A DNA stretch of 64,000 bases from Phaeodactylibacter sp. (GTDB lineage: Bacteria; Bacteroidota; Bacteroidia; Chitinophagales; Saprospiraceae), in NCBI RefSeq assembly GCF_022763345.1, contig NZ_JALEGS010000050.1, positions 62,001-126,000 of the forward strand. The letters run 5' to 3'. This document shows positions 27,146-36,040 of the stretch, piece by piece; the stretch's first letter is position 1; every line of letters starts with the position of its first letter. Position numbers and translations under genes: made by a program. Under the pieces are notes generated by a model that saw nothing but the letters and a program-made list of their open reading frames with translations, was not told where the DNA came from and did no database searches.

Positions 27146-28636
27146 ATGAAATCTATCCAGCCTGATCTCTACCAATTAGTACATGTGCTGACACCGGCGG
27201 AGCAACGTACTTTCCATCATTTAGCGCACCGGCATACCGATCAGCGCAAGATGGGGTACTATGAGCTCTTTGAGATTTTACGTAGGCAAGACCGGTTTGA
27301 CGAAGCTGCTGCGCGTGAGGCTACTGGATTAGAGAAGCCGCACTTTGCAGTGATCAAGCGTCAGTTATACGAGCAGTTGATGCAAGCCCTTTCCTATCAC
27401 CACCGGCAGGACCACGACCTGGAGAAGGGGCGCCGCCTGCTACAGCAAACCCGCATTCTGTTGGAAAAGGATCTGGTTGACCAAGCTGAAAAACGCCTGC
27501 GCAAAGCACGGAAGCTGATTGAAGGGCATCAGTTGACCGCCTTACAAACCGAATGCCTGCTGCTGCGCAAAGCCCTTTTGGAAAAGCGCCTAAACCAGCC
27601 TGGCGCACGGCAAACACTGAATGCACTCCAAAAGGACTGGACCATTGCCCTAACTGCGCTCGACCTGGCGGGAGAAGCAGCCATCGCAAGCCTTGAGGCA
27701 GCTCTGCAACATTTGCAGAAAATCCGTGCTCAGGGGAATCAGGAGGGGCACAGCCCGATCCCTATAATGGGGCGGCCCGCTTTCCGGGAAGCCCTACAGG
27801 CCCCTGAGTGGACCACTCAGCTTGATGCCCGGCGCGCACTTTCCACCTATCATTTTATGAATGCAGAGCCAGCCGCTGCCTTTGCCCAAAACCAGGCCCT
27901 GCTACAGCTTTTCCAGGAAGCGCCTTTTCTGAAAGAGCGCTACCCTGCCAGCTACCTGACGGTTCTCCAAAACTTGCTCATTGACCTTTTCCAGCTTCAG
28001 AATTGGGGCAAGCTGGAGGAAGGCCTCAGGCAGCTCCGCCAACTGCCCAAACAACACGCCTTTAAGCGGCTGCAAGGTATTACCCCGCGCATTGAAGAGC
28101 GCAGTACCTTGCTCGAAGCAAATATGCTGGTCGTCCGAAAAGCTTACGGCCGGGGCCGACAGTTGGCTGATGAATTGATGCCCAGGCTTGAGCACCATAC
28201 CCTGCGCCTCTCCTACCCCAATCAGCAGTCGCTACTCTACCTGCTTGCCCTCTGCCAGTGGCTGGATGGTACGGCAGACGATGCCCAGTCTACGATCAAC
28301 CTGTTCCTGGACCGGTACCGCAAAAAAACGCTCGAAGAACTCTACCACTTTGCCCGCCTGCTGCAGTTGATGATCCATTTCGACCTGGAGCACGTTGAGC
28401 TCCTCCCCTACCTTTTGCAATCTTTTCGCAGAAGCCATACCGGCTTTTACCCTGAAAGTACGGAGCTTTTCCTGCAGCATTTACAGCAGCTCCTAAATGC
28501 CACCAGATCCCGTGAGCACTTGAAAACGCTGACGGGTTGGCGGTCGGCCATACAAAATGCAGGCCTTGAAGAGCGGGAAAGCCGGTTTTATGAATATTTG
28601 GACCTTTTTTATTGGATGGATCATTACGCAAGATGA
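27146..28636 (+). CDS. all-helical hypothetical protein (TPR-like)
   Basis: The protein has 496 residues, is soluble and rich in Leu, Gln, Arg and His, and is predicted by eye to be almost all helix. It opens MKSIQPDLYQLVHVLTPAEQ and contains helix pairs such as LLQQTRILLEKDLVDQAEKR and KRLRKARKLIEGH, suggesting TPR-like or HEAT-like repeats. I do not recognise a family. There is no signal peptide, so it is cytoplasmic. It precedes the CREST-like gene by 72 bases on the same strand and may be co-transcribed with it. It is divergent from propeller copy A (143 bases). Confidence 0.75.
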   Translation: MKSIQPDLYQLVHVLTPAEQRTFHHLAHRHTDQRKMGYYELFEILRRQDRFDEAAAREATGLEKPHFAVIKRQLYEQLMQALSYHHRQDHDLEKGRRLLQQTRILLEKDLVDQAEKRLRKARKLIEGHQLTALQTECLLLRKALLEKRLNQPGARQTLNALQKDWTIALTALDLAGEAAIASLEAALQHLQKIRAQGNQEGHSPIPIMGRPAFREALQAPEWTTQLDARRALSTYHFMNAEPAAAFAQNQALLQLFQEAPFLKERYPASYLTVLQNLLIDLFQLQNWGKLEEGLRQLRQLPKQHAFKRLQGITPRIEERSTLLEANMLVVRKAYGRGRQLADELMPRLEHHTLRLSYPNQQSLLYLLALCQWLDGTADDAQSTINLFLDRYRKKTLEELYHFARLLQLMIHFDLEHVELLPYLLQSFRRSHTGFYPESTELFLQHLQQLLNATRSREHLKTLTGWRSAIQNAGLEERESRFYEYLDLFYWMDHYAR

Positions 28637-28708
28637 GGAAGTAAGCTTATAAATGATTTATTTTACGCAACAGGGCCTTATTCGGCAACTGCAAGACTGC
28701 AATACGAC

Positions 28709-29416
28709 ATGGGAGACTCTCCACCGATAACACTCTACGGCGTTCAAATTCTGGAGCCCGTCACCTCACTGACGGACTTTATCACTGCGCTCGTTTGTTT
28801 CTATGCCTTTTACCGGCTAAGCAAATTGGAGGGAAAAGGAAAGATGTACCAATATTTCCGGTACTATTTCCTTTGCACCGGTATTGCCACCACTTGTGCT
28901 GCCTTTATCGGTCATGCCTTTCTTTACCTGTTCAGCTTCGAGTGGAAGATGGTAGGCTGGGCATTTAGCGCCACCGGGATACTTTTGATGGAATGGGGCA
29001 CGCTGTTCTTCGTCCGGAGGGAAATCCCTTCAAGGGTGTTTCAATGGACTTTCAGAGGCACTTTGGTTAAATACCTGGCGTTCTGGGCGCTTATCCTCAC
29101 CACTCAGTCTTTTTTGGCTACCCAGGCACAGGCTGCCATTGGACTGGTAGGGATAGTGCTGCCCCTCCAAGTTTACCATTATCTGCGCACGCGGCACCCG
29201 GGCAGCAGAGCGATCATTATTGCCTTGCTATTTTCCTTACTGCCTGCTGTAACCTACAACACCAAATTATCTTTTCATACCTATTTCAACCATCACGACA
29301 TCAGCCATCTGTTAATGGCCATTTGCCTATTTTTAATCTATCGGGGCGTGCATCAAATTCTTGATTTTAAACCCAATATGATCATAGGGGTAAGTCATTC
29401 CCAAGGTCATCTATAA
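28709..29416 (+). CDS. seven-helix membrane protein, CREST/ceramidase-like
   Basis: The protein has 235 residues with about seven membrane helices (about 20-38, 52-76, 81-100, 118-138, 141-158, 166-182, 198-214). Potential metal ligands are placed as in the CREST superfamily (alkaline ceramidase, PAQR): an acidic N-terminal segment (LEPVTSLTDF), His69 in IGHAF and a last-helix HxxxH (His196-Asp-Ile-Ser-His200). I infer a membrane lipid amidase or hydrolase, or a receptor-like relative. The lipid-modifying hydroxylase gene 71 bases downstream fits such a role. No biochemical role is established for it. Confidence 0.7.
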   Translation: MGDSPPITLYGVQILEPVTSLTDFITALVCFYAFYRLSKLEGKGKMYQYFRYYFLCTGIATTCAAFIGHAFLYLFSFEWKMVGWAFSATGILLMEWGTLFFVRREIPSRVFQWTFRGTLVKYLAFWALILTTQSFLATQAQAAIGLVGIVLPLQVYHYLRTRHPGSRAIIIALLFSLLPAVTYNTKLSFHTYFNHHDISHLLMAICLFLIYRGVHQILDFKPNMIIGVSHSQGHL

Positions 29417-29487
29417 TTCGTACCGGAATTTAACCGGGAAAACTGTATTTTAAAGGGCTAAAAAGGCGCTTTCAAACCAATCGAAAA

Positions 29488-30732
29488 ATGGAAAAACTAG
29501 GATTTATCGCTTTTCTCATCCCTTTGCTCTTCATAATGGTAGCGGTGGAATGGATACTTGCGCACCGGCAAGGCAAAGATTATTACAACCTCTCTGATGT
29601 AGTGGTCAACCTCTGCTGCGGGCTATTGGAGCGGCTCTTCGACTTCTTCTGGATCATTATTTCATTCTTTGTCTTCACCTTTGTTCATGATCATTTCGCG
29701 CTTTTTTCTATTCCCAACACAGCATTAACCTTTGTTTTACTGGTTTTTTGCGCCGATTTAGCGGGGTATTGGTTTCACCGGCTAAGCCATGAGATCAACT
29801 TCATGTGGGCGGCACATATCGTGCACCATCAAAGTGAAGAGCTCAACCTGACCACCGTATTTCGGGTTTCCGCCTTTGCGGTTATATTCCGCACCCCTTT
29901 CTGGTCCATAGTCCCGCTTATTGGTTTTGACCCGGCTGCGGTAACGGTTGCGATCGCCATTATAGGGTTCTACCAAATGTTGGTGCATACCCGACTGGTC
30001 AAAAACTGGGGCGTACTGGAAAAGTTCCTGGTTACGCCCTCCAACCACCGGGTCCACCATGCCTATAATGATGCCTACCTGGACACCAACTACGGCGGGA
30101 TATTCATCATCTGGGACCGGATTTTTGGCACCTACCAACCAGAACAGGAGCCCGTCAAATTCGGAATAACCTCCGGCTTTCGTAGTACAGACCCTTTCAA
30201 GGCCCACCTTTTTTACTGGAAATACCTATTCCGGCTAGCCGCTAGAGCCCGAAAGTGGCAGGAGAAAATACGGGTATTCTTTGCCCACCCCAGATGGCTG
30301 CCGGAAGGGCTTCAATACGAAGCGCCCGAGTACGAGGTGGACGAGGAGGGCCAACGGGTAAAATTCAAGCCTGTGCTCCCGCTGCCTATTGGCATTTACG
30401 TTCTGGTCAATAGTGTGACAACTGCCTTTCTTTTTGTTTACATGATAAGCTTTAGGGAAAGCCTTGCGCCCTTCCAAATCGGCTTGATCACAGGCGTCAT
30501 ACTCCTTTCCATTCTCACGCACGGCAGGGTTCTCGAGCAAAAAAGGGGCTATATCCCATTAGAGTTTTTCCGCCACCTGGCACTGCTTGCTGTTTTGCCA
30601 GTTGTTGCCCAGGGCTTTCCTTACCTTCCGGCCCTGGGGGTAGTGGTGTTAGCCATTTGGTTTGCGCTTGTTTTGAGACGGATCAGAACGCTGTCGGCAG
30701 AAGTTACTGGGGCACCACGAAGGGAGCGGTAA
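29488..30732 (+). CDS. sterol desaturase / fatty acid hydroxylase family protein (AGMO-like)
   Basis: This 414-residue membrane protein carries the eight-His di-iron cluster: His97 and His101 (HRLSH), His110, His113 and His114 (HIVHH), His167, and His187, His190 and His191 (HRVHH). The long form, with extra helices at the C-terminus (about 295-400), resembles alkylglycerol monooxygenase (TMEM195) rather than short sterol desaturases. It probably hydroxylates an ether-lipid or alkyl chain at the inner membrane. It follows the CREST-like gene. Its last 29 bases overlap the end of the convergent propeller copy B. It ends in a basic tail (RIRTLSAEVTGAPRRER), part of which lies in the overlap. Confidence 0.9.
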   Translation: MEKLGFIAFLIPLLFIMVAVEWILAHRQGKDYYNLSDVVVNLCCGLLERLFDFFWIIISFFVFTFVHDHFALFSIPNTALTFVLLVFCADLAGYWFHRLSHEINFMWAAHIVHHQSEELNLTTVFRVSAFAVIFRTPFWSIVPLIGFDPAAVTVAIAIIGFYQMLVHTRLVKNWGVLEKFLVTPSNHRVHHAYNDAYLDTNYGGIFIIWDRIFGTYQPEQEPVKFGITSGFRSTDPFKAHLFYWKYLFRLAARARKWQEKIRVFFAHPRWLPEGLQYEAPEYEVDEEGQRVKFKPVLPLPIGIYVLVNSVTTAFLFVYMISFRESLAPFQIGLITGVILLSILTHGRVLEQKRGYIPLEFFRHLALLAVLPVVAQGFPYLPALGVVVLAIWFALVLRRIRTLSAEVTGAPRRER

Positions 30733-32839
30733 ACCGCTGCCCGCCATCCTCCACCACCGCTACATACCACCCGGCAGCTAAACCCTGAACCCGGGCGCGC
30801 AAAAATCCGCCCACTATGCTGGCCGGCTGTACGGGTACCAAACGCCCGGTAGCGTCAAAAACCTGCAAGCTGACATCCCTGCTGAATGCCTGTGGCCCTC
30901 GCAGTACGAGCTGTCCATTTTGCAGGGGATTGCCTACCACGGTGAGTTGATCCGGGTTAGTAATTGTCTCAGCTTCGGTCACCGGGAGGTCTAAACGCTG
31001 GAAATGATCAACGGATGCGGGACGATAAGCCCAATCATACCAATATGTTATCCAAATTCCTCCTGATGGGTCTATGCCAATATTTTCCGGATTATGGTTG
31101 TGCATAGGGCTGTTAGCATAATTATACTGCTCCCAGTTATCCTTGTATCGAATAAAAAGGCCATCATTAGTACCCAGGGCGATAAATTCAGAACCGAATG
31201 CAATGTCAAAAATCCGAACATACTGACCTCCATTTATTAGCGAAAGGTCATATTCCTGCCAATTTTCTCCATCAAAGTAGTGCAAAGAACGAGAGGCGAC
31301 ACCCCACAAACGCTCTCTGTATGGATCGTATACAAGCCTGAAAATACCAGTATTTGCCTGCAGAGGGCTCATGTTCAAACTTAGGTTTCCGGGTTCCCAT
31401 ATTGCAGACACGTTAGCACCTGATCCAGCATCCACCAAAAACCATAGTCCGAAAGGCGTTTCTGCCAATCCATTGTATTTATAGTCCGGCAATATCCGGT
31501 CAGGATGATGCTGCCAATCCAATCCGTCAAAGATATAAGCTCCTTTTTCCTGCCCCTGGAATACCCCAATTCTACCCTGAGGCAGGGTGTGGAGATGCCC
31601 CCACTGCTGGCTGGCACCAGGAAGGATGCTATTGGTAGAATCGAAACGTGTCCATTCCTGCTGCTGGTAACGGTATATAACTTTGTCATGAAGTACCCAT
31701 AAACTGCCGTCATCGGTAAATTTTGCTGTTCCACGCCCCATTGATCCTCTCAGGTAAACACCCTCCGGATAGGGAATAATTTCAGCAGTTACCGGATTGT
31801 AGAGCTTTTCAAGGTCGTACATCCAAAGATGCCCATCCTTACTATTGATAAAACCTTCTACATAGTTCCTAAACAGATATTTCAGACAGCGTAGGGAGTC
31901 TCCACTCTCCCAAATCAGGTATGGATTGGCAAGCGCCACACGTTCACCTGACGAAAGGATAATGCCTGTTTCTGGCTGATTGGTGAAAACAGGCTCAGGT
32001 TTAGGCTTCCAGCTTTCTTCACTCCATTCGTACCAAGCCTCACCGTGAGCGACAAACTCTATTTCGCCTTCCGGCATTTCAAAAAAGGAAACCATCGAAC
32101 CCAAAGGTTCAGTATTGTAAGCCATCACCGGGCCCCACTCGCCATCTTTATAAGTTACTATTTTGCCTCTGTCAGGTATCGCACACCAAAGCGTTCCGTC
32201 ATCATCGATGAAAATTGATTTCTGATTGTGCTCAAACACCATAACGCCTGTACTGTCTCTGGGCCCTCCAAGGTAATCACATTCACCATCAGCAATTTTG
32301 TAAAGCCCTTTTCCCATCAGATATACCTCACCGGAATCTGTTATTTCAACATCATAAACTTTCCCGGAATAATGACAGGCTGAATGATCAGGATCCCAAA
32401 CGCCATTCTTCAGATACTGCATCCCCCATTGGGTTCCCACCCATAGCCCACCCGAAGCATCCATGGTGAGTGCATAAATGTCTAAATCATTTGATGGGGA
32501 ATTAGGCAGGGGAATATTTTCCCACATTGATGTTCCAGCCCTTCGTACATCTAGCCCACCGTACCGACCTGCAGCGTAGATATCCCCTGTCTGTGGATGA
32601 ATAGCAGCAGAGGATATGTAGGAACTGCTTAGCCCATCCACCTCAGACCAACGCCGATGAGCGCCCGTCTCCAGGTTTACCTCTATCAGGCCTCCATCTG
32701 ACGGGATGAAAAGTTGCGTCTCGTATTCCACTATTTCCCCAAACCAAGTTGGATTGATATAGTTGGTCCAATAACCCTCCTGTGCCTCAAGCAGCCCGCT
32801 CAAGCTCAGCAGCCCCAAAAACACGATACTCTTTTTCAT
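30704..32839 (-). CDS. T9SS-sorted beta-propeller protein (copy B)
   Basis: The protein has 711 residues with a signal peptide (MKKSIVFLGLLSLSGLLEAQ). Residues about 25-620 are propeller blades (TMDASGGLWVGTQWGMQYLK cut into blades, IFIDDDGTLWCAIPDRG, DGSLWVLHDKVIYRY). The C-terminal sorting domain has VVGNPLQNGQLVL and AAGWYVAVVEDGGQRFTAPF, matching copy A at 24873-27002. By eye the propeller part is clearly poorer in GC (about 43 percent near 32161) than the sorting domain (about 65 percent near 30721), which suggests domain exchange or recent acquisition of the propeller part. The stop overlaps the hydroxylase gene by 29 bases. No enzyme motif is seen. Confidence 0.85.
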   Translation of the reverse strand: MKKSIVFLGLLSLSGLLEAQEGYWTNYINPTWFGEIVEYETQLFIPSDGGLIEVNLETGAHRRWSEVDGLSSSYISSAAIHPQTGDIYAAGRYGGLDVRRAGTSMWENIPLPNSPSNDLDIYALTMDASGGLWVGTQWGMQYLKNGVWDPDHSACHYSGKVYDVEITDSGEVYLMGKGLYKIADGECDYLGGPRDSTGVMVFEHNQKSIFIDDDGTLWCAIPDRGKIVTYKDGEWGPVMAYNTEPLGSMVSFFEMPEGEIEFVAHGEAWYEWSEESWKPKPEPVFTNQPETGIILSSGERVALANPYLIWESGDSLRCLKYLFRNYVEGFINSKDGHLWMYDLEKLYNPVTAEIIPYPEGVYLRGSMGRGTAKFTDDGSLWVLHDKVIYRYQQQEWTRFDSTNSILPGASQQWGHLHTLPQGRIGVFQGQEKGAYIFDGLDWQHHPDRILPDYKYNGLAETPFGLWFLVDAGSGANVSAIWEPGNLSLNMSPLQANTGIFRLVYDPYRERLWGVASRSLHYFDGENWQEYDLSLINGGQYVRIFDIAFGSEFIALGTNDGLFIRYKDNWEQYNYANSPMHNHNPENIGIDPSGGIWITYWYDWAYRPASVDHFQRLDLPVTEAETITNPDQLTVVGNPLQNGQLVLRGPQAFSRDVSLQVFDATGRLVPVQPASIVGGFLRARVQGLAAGWYVAVVEDGGQRFTAPFVVPQ

Positions 32840-33232
32840 ACATCAGCAGATTCCTTTTCACGACAAATTTTCTGAAAAACGCAAAATCACCCTCTCCCAA
32901 AAGTAAAAATAATTGAGGACACAAGCCTTTAGGTTTTTTGAAACCTCATGCTGAATGGTCGAATGCGCCCTCTGAGTAGTTGAAGTACTACTTAAAGCCC
33001 ACTGATTTAAACATGCTCCATTCCCTGGAACCACACCTGAGTTATTCAGATTCCATCCTGCGAACCCCAGGTATTTGGTTTCCCCAACGGAATTATAACA
33101 CCGAACCACCTTGATTTCCTGCTCCAAACAGCTCAAATTCCGCACATTTGTTCTCATCTTTACGTTTTTCAGATATGAAACGGCGTGACGGCGGGCAGGG
33201 CTTGCCGTCTCAAACCTGAATTGAAAACCACT
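32840..33232. other. 393-base intergenic region, no gene accepted
   Basis: It lies between divergent propeller copy B and the DUF4230 gene. A 99-residue minus frame (32858-33157) has no family-like feature. A short inverted repeat AGTAGT...ACTACT is near 32972-32990, and GACGGC (33187) pairs with GCCGTC (33204) in the leader of the next gene. Confidence 0.6.
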
Positions 33233-34447
33233 ATGGCCAGAAACAACGATTATCCTTCTTCAGGCAGTCGGTCACGCAATATGCTCCGTGCGCTATTGGT
33301 GATTCTTATTGTGTGTATTGTTGGCGTACTGCTGTTCCGCAAATTTGTGGCACCGCCCGGCTATACGAGCGTACCCAAAGAATACCAGGTCAACTACGTG
33401 CCTTCTGATTTCCGAATGCCCATTGATGAAGAGCGGGCGCTGTCCGTCCTTTCCGACCCGAACAACAACCGCCGGGGTTTCGATGAACTGGTGTATGACG
33501 TCAATATGAGCATCCTGCAGCACGTAGGCCGGCGCATGAACCTGAACGACGAGGACCTCAGCCGCCTGCAGGACGAATACGAAAAACACCACCCCTATTT
33601 GAGAGGGCTTTATTTTAATGATTTCATCCAGCTCCGGGATACCACCAGCCAGCTGTACGAGACCTGGTATGAGAATGAAGGCGGCAGTGCCATCGAAGCC
33701 CTCCGGGAAGTCGCCGGCAAATACACCTGCTTCCTCGTTACCCAGGTCATCACCACCCTGGTACCGGTAAAAGGGCAAAGCATTTATGCCAAAGGCCAGG
33801 AAGTCAATACGCCCTGTGGCGTAGCCATGCAGGAAGCCCTCAATCCCATGCTCAAACGGCTGGAAGAAAGGGCTGCTGTACAAGACTTCAGCCGCTCCAG
33901 AGGGCTGTTGCAGGAAAAAGTGGAACGGGTCATTGCCGAACTCGCCACCATGGAAGTCCGCGACAAAAAAGGGCTTAACAAGAATCTGCAGACTCGTTTT
34001 CTGGGGTTCTCGGTCTCCTCTTCTGACATTGAGGTGTCAGCCATCAGTATACTTAAGGTTGGCTTTAGGCTCAATGAGTATTTTGACATAGGACTCAATG
34101 CCAAACAGGGGCTCGTCACCATTACGCTGCCTGAGCCAGTCATCCTTTCTCACGAGGTTTTCCCTAAAATTGACAAGCTTGATATTGGGTGGATGCGGGA
34201 AGTTCAAAGCGTGGACCTCAACAAAAACTTCGATGTGCTGCGCCGGGAGTTTCGCCGGGAAGCCCTGGAAAGCGACATCATGGACGATGCCAAGTCTCAG
34301 GCCATCGACCTAATGAATACGATGTTTGACCCCGTCATAAAGGGTATCAACAGCCGGTACAACCTCCGTGTGCGCTTCAAGGAAGTCGAATCTGCCTACC
34401 CCGAACCGGAAACCGATTACGCTGCCGACAACCAATACCAGGACTAA
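33233..34447 (+). CDS. DUF4230-type membrane-anchored protein
   Basis: The protein has 404 residues from the ATG at 33233; the open frame begins 16 codons earlier without a good start. An N-terminal membrane anchor (about 17-36, LRALLVILIVCIVGVLLF) is followed by an exported domain. The C-terminal half (about 255-390) has ISILKVGFRLNEYFDIG, VTITLPEPVILSHEVFPKID and FRREALESDIMDDAKSQAID, as in DUF4230 proteins. Those are anchored and extracytoplasmic, of unknown function. The stop and the next gene's start share bases (TAATG at 34445-34449), so the two are translationally coupled. Confidence 0.8.
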   Translation: MARNNDYPSSGSRSRNMLRALLVILIVCIVGVLLFRKFVAPPGYTSVPKEYQVNYVPSDFRMPIDEERALSVLSDPNNNRRGFDELVYDVNMSILQHVGRRMNLNDEDLSRLQDEYEKHHPYLRGLYFNDFIQLRDTTSQLYETWYENEGGSAIEALREVAGKYTCFLVTQVITTLVPVKGQSIYAKGQEVNTPCGVAMQEALNPMLKRLEERAAVQDFSRSRGLLQEKVERVIAELATMEVRDKKGLNKNLQTRFLGFSVSSSDIEVSAISILKVGFRLNEYFDIGLNAKQGLVTITLPEPVILSHEVFPKIDKLDIGWMREVQSVDLNKNFDVLRREFRREALESDIMDDAKSQAIDLMNTMFDPVIKGINSRYNLRVRFKEVESAYPEPETDYAADNQYQD

Positions 34448-35043
34448 TGCCAACGCTTGACGCCAACTACTGGGAGGGCCGATACCACGACCACAATACG
34501 CCCTGGGACATTGGCTACCCTTCGCCCCCGCTCGTTCGTTACCTTCAGCAGCACACGGAACCAACTGACCGCATTCTGATCCCTGGTGCCGGCCATGCCT
34601 ACGAAGCGGTATGGCTGTATCAACAGGGATATCGTAATGTCTTCGTGTGCGACTGGGCGCCCTCAGCCTTTGAAATCCTGGAAGCGAAAGCGCCAGACTT
34701 CCCCAAAGCGCAATTACTCCTTGAAGATTTTTTTGCGCTGGACCTTGAAGTGGACCTGATTCTTGAGCAGACCTTCTTTTGCGCTATTGATCCGGGCAGG
34801 CGGGAGGACTATGCCCGGCAGGCCCACAAGTTGCTTAGACCAGGCGGAAAACTTGCCGGGCTGCTTTTTACCCACCCACTGGAACGGGGCGGCCCGCCCT
34901 TTGGAGGCCGGGAAGAAAACTACCGCTCTTTGTTTAAAAAGTATTTTGATGTACTACAGCTTGCACCCTCAACGGAGAGCATTAAGCCCAGAGCTGGCCA
35001 TGAGGTCTTCCTTGAGGTGCAACGCCGGGATGAAGCGCGCTAA
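34447..35043 (+). CDS. TPMT-family SAM-dependent methyltransferase
   Basis: The protein has 198 residues. The family hallmarks are at the N-terminus: YWEGRYHDHNTPWDIGYPSP, then the SAM-binding ILIPGAGHAYEAVWLYQQGY (motif I about 42-52) and VFVCDWAPSAFEIL (motif II). The acidic DLILEQTFFCAI and LLRPGGKLAG follow. It resembles thiopurine S-methyltransferases and related thiol/halide methyltransferases of bacteria; the real substrate is unknown. Its start overlaps the stop of the DUF4230 gene by one base, so the two share a transcript. Confidence 0.9.
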   Translation: MPTLDANYWEGRYHDHNTPWDIGYPSPPLVRYLQQHTEPTDRILIPGAGHAYEAVWLYQQGYRNVFVCDWAPSAFEILEAKAPDFPKAQLLLEDFFALDLEVDLILEQTFFCAIDPGRREDYARQAHKLLRPGGKLAGLLFTHPLERGGPPFGGREENYRSLFKKYFDVLQLAPSTESIKPRAGHEVFLEVQRRDEAR

Positions 35044-35145
35044 AACAAACTTATTCTCAACGCACTAATCTGAACTAAGTCTAAATAAATTTGTTCTGTT
35101 CACGCTTACACCCTAATTTAGCGCAAAGACAGGACAAACAAGAGC

Positions 35146-35829
35146 ATGAACGCTATTTCCATTGTAATCGCTGACGCACAGCACCTTATCCGGGCAGGTC
35201 TCCGCCATCTTGTATCACAGGATGACCGCTTTCAGGTTGTCGGGGAAGCGAGCAATGAGGAGGACCTGCGCCAAAAACTCTCCGCGCTTCAACCCGATGT
35301 CGTTATTCTGGACTACGATCAGGATGGGTCTTTTTCTATATCCACCATCAACCGCCTTAAGGAGCACCATCCAAACGTGCGCATCATGGTCATGAGCGAT
35401 GATGATGAAAAGGAACGAATTTACAAGGTCCTTCAGCTCGGCGTCAATGGGTTTCTTACCAAAGGCTGTGGCGAGGAGGAGGTCTTTGACGCCATAAAAG
35501 CCACGGCAAAAGGAGAAAAGTTATTTTGCACCCGTGTGCTCGACTATCTTTTAGAAAAGAGCTTCCCAGAACAGCAACAAAAACCCGCTGAGCGGGAATC
35601 GGTCAGCTGCGGCCCGACTCCATTAAGCCCGCGCGAAATAGAGATTGTCCGGCTTATCGCCCGTGGGCTGATTGCCAAGGAAATAGCGAGCGAGCTCAAC
35701 CTCAGCACCCACACCATTTATACTCACCGAAAGAACATCATGAAGAAGCTCAACCTCAGCAGTGCTTCAGAACTGATCCTCTATGCGGTTGATATCGGAA
35801 TTGTAGACGGCCGGCAAATCCCCTCCTAG
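35146..35829 (+). CDS. NarL/FixJ-type response regulator with incomplete acidic pocket
   Basis: The protein has 227 residues. The receiver domain (1-125) has phospho-acceptor Asp56 (VVILDYDQ) and Lys106 (FLTKGCG), but the metal-binding acidic pair at the N-terminus is Asp10-Ala11 rather than Asp-Asp, and the conserved Thr is Ser84. The C-terminal LuxR HTH (about 158-215) reads LSPREIEIVRLIARGLIAKE, with LSTHTIYTHRKNIMKKL as recognition helix region. No kinase gene is next to it, so it is an orphan. Phosphorylation may be weak or absent. Confidence 0.9.
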   Translation: MNAISIVIADAQHLIRAGLRHLVSQDDRFQVVGEASNEEDLRQKLSALQPDVVILDYDQDGSFSISTINRLKEHHPNVRIMVMSDDDEKERIYKVLQLGVNGFLTKGCGEEEVFDAIKATAKGEKLFCTRVLDYLLEKSFPEQQQKPAERESVSCGPTPLSPREIEIVRLIARGLIAKEIASELNLSTHTIYTHRKNIMKKLNLSSASELILYAVDIGIVDGRQIPS

Positions 35830-36040
35830 CACAACGGACGAGCCAAAACGCTATTCACCCATCGAATAGCCCTTTCCTCATAATATTCCGGACAAAAACA
35901 CCGTTAAACACTGGGAAACAAATTGGTACAAAAACCGGAAACTTGCAATTGTTGCCGATTTCACTTACATTGAGTGCGTAAATTGACCGGTCTGCGGCCA
36001 AACAAAAAATTGGGCCGCGCGGTGAGCCAAATTCAATCAT

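Noticed and set aside
32858..33157. 99-residue minus-strand frame
   Set aside because: No motif, low-complexity Thr/Ser region, and it occupies the divergent promoter region of two well-supported genes.
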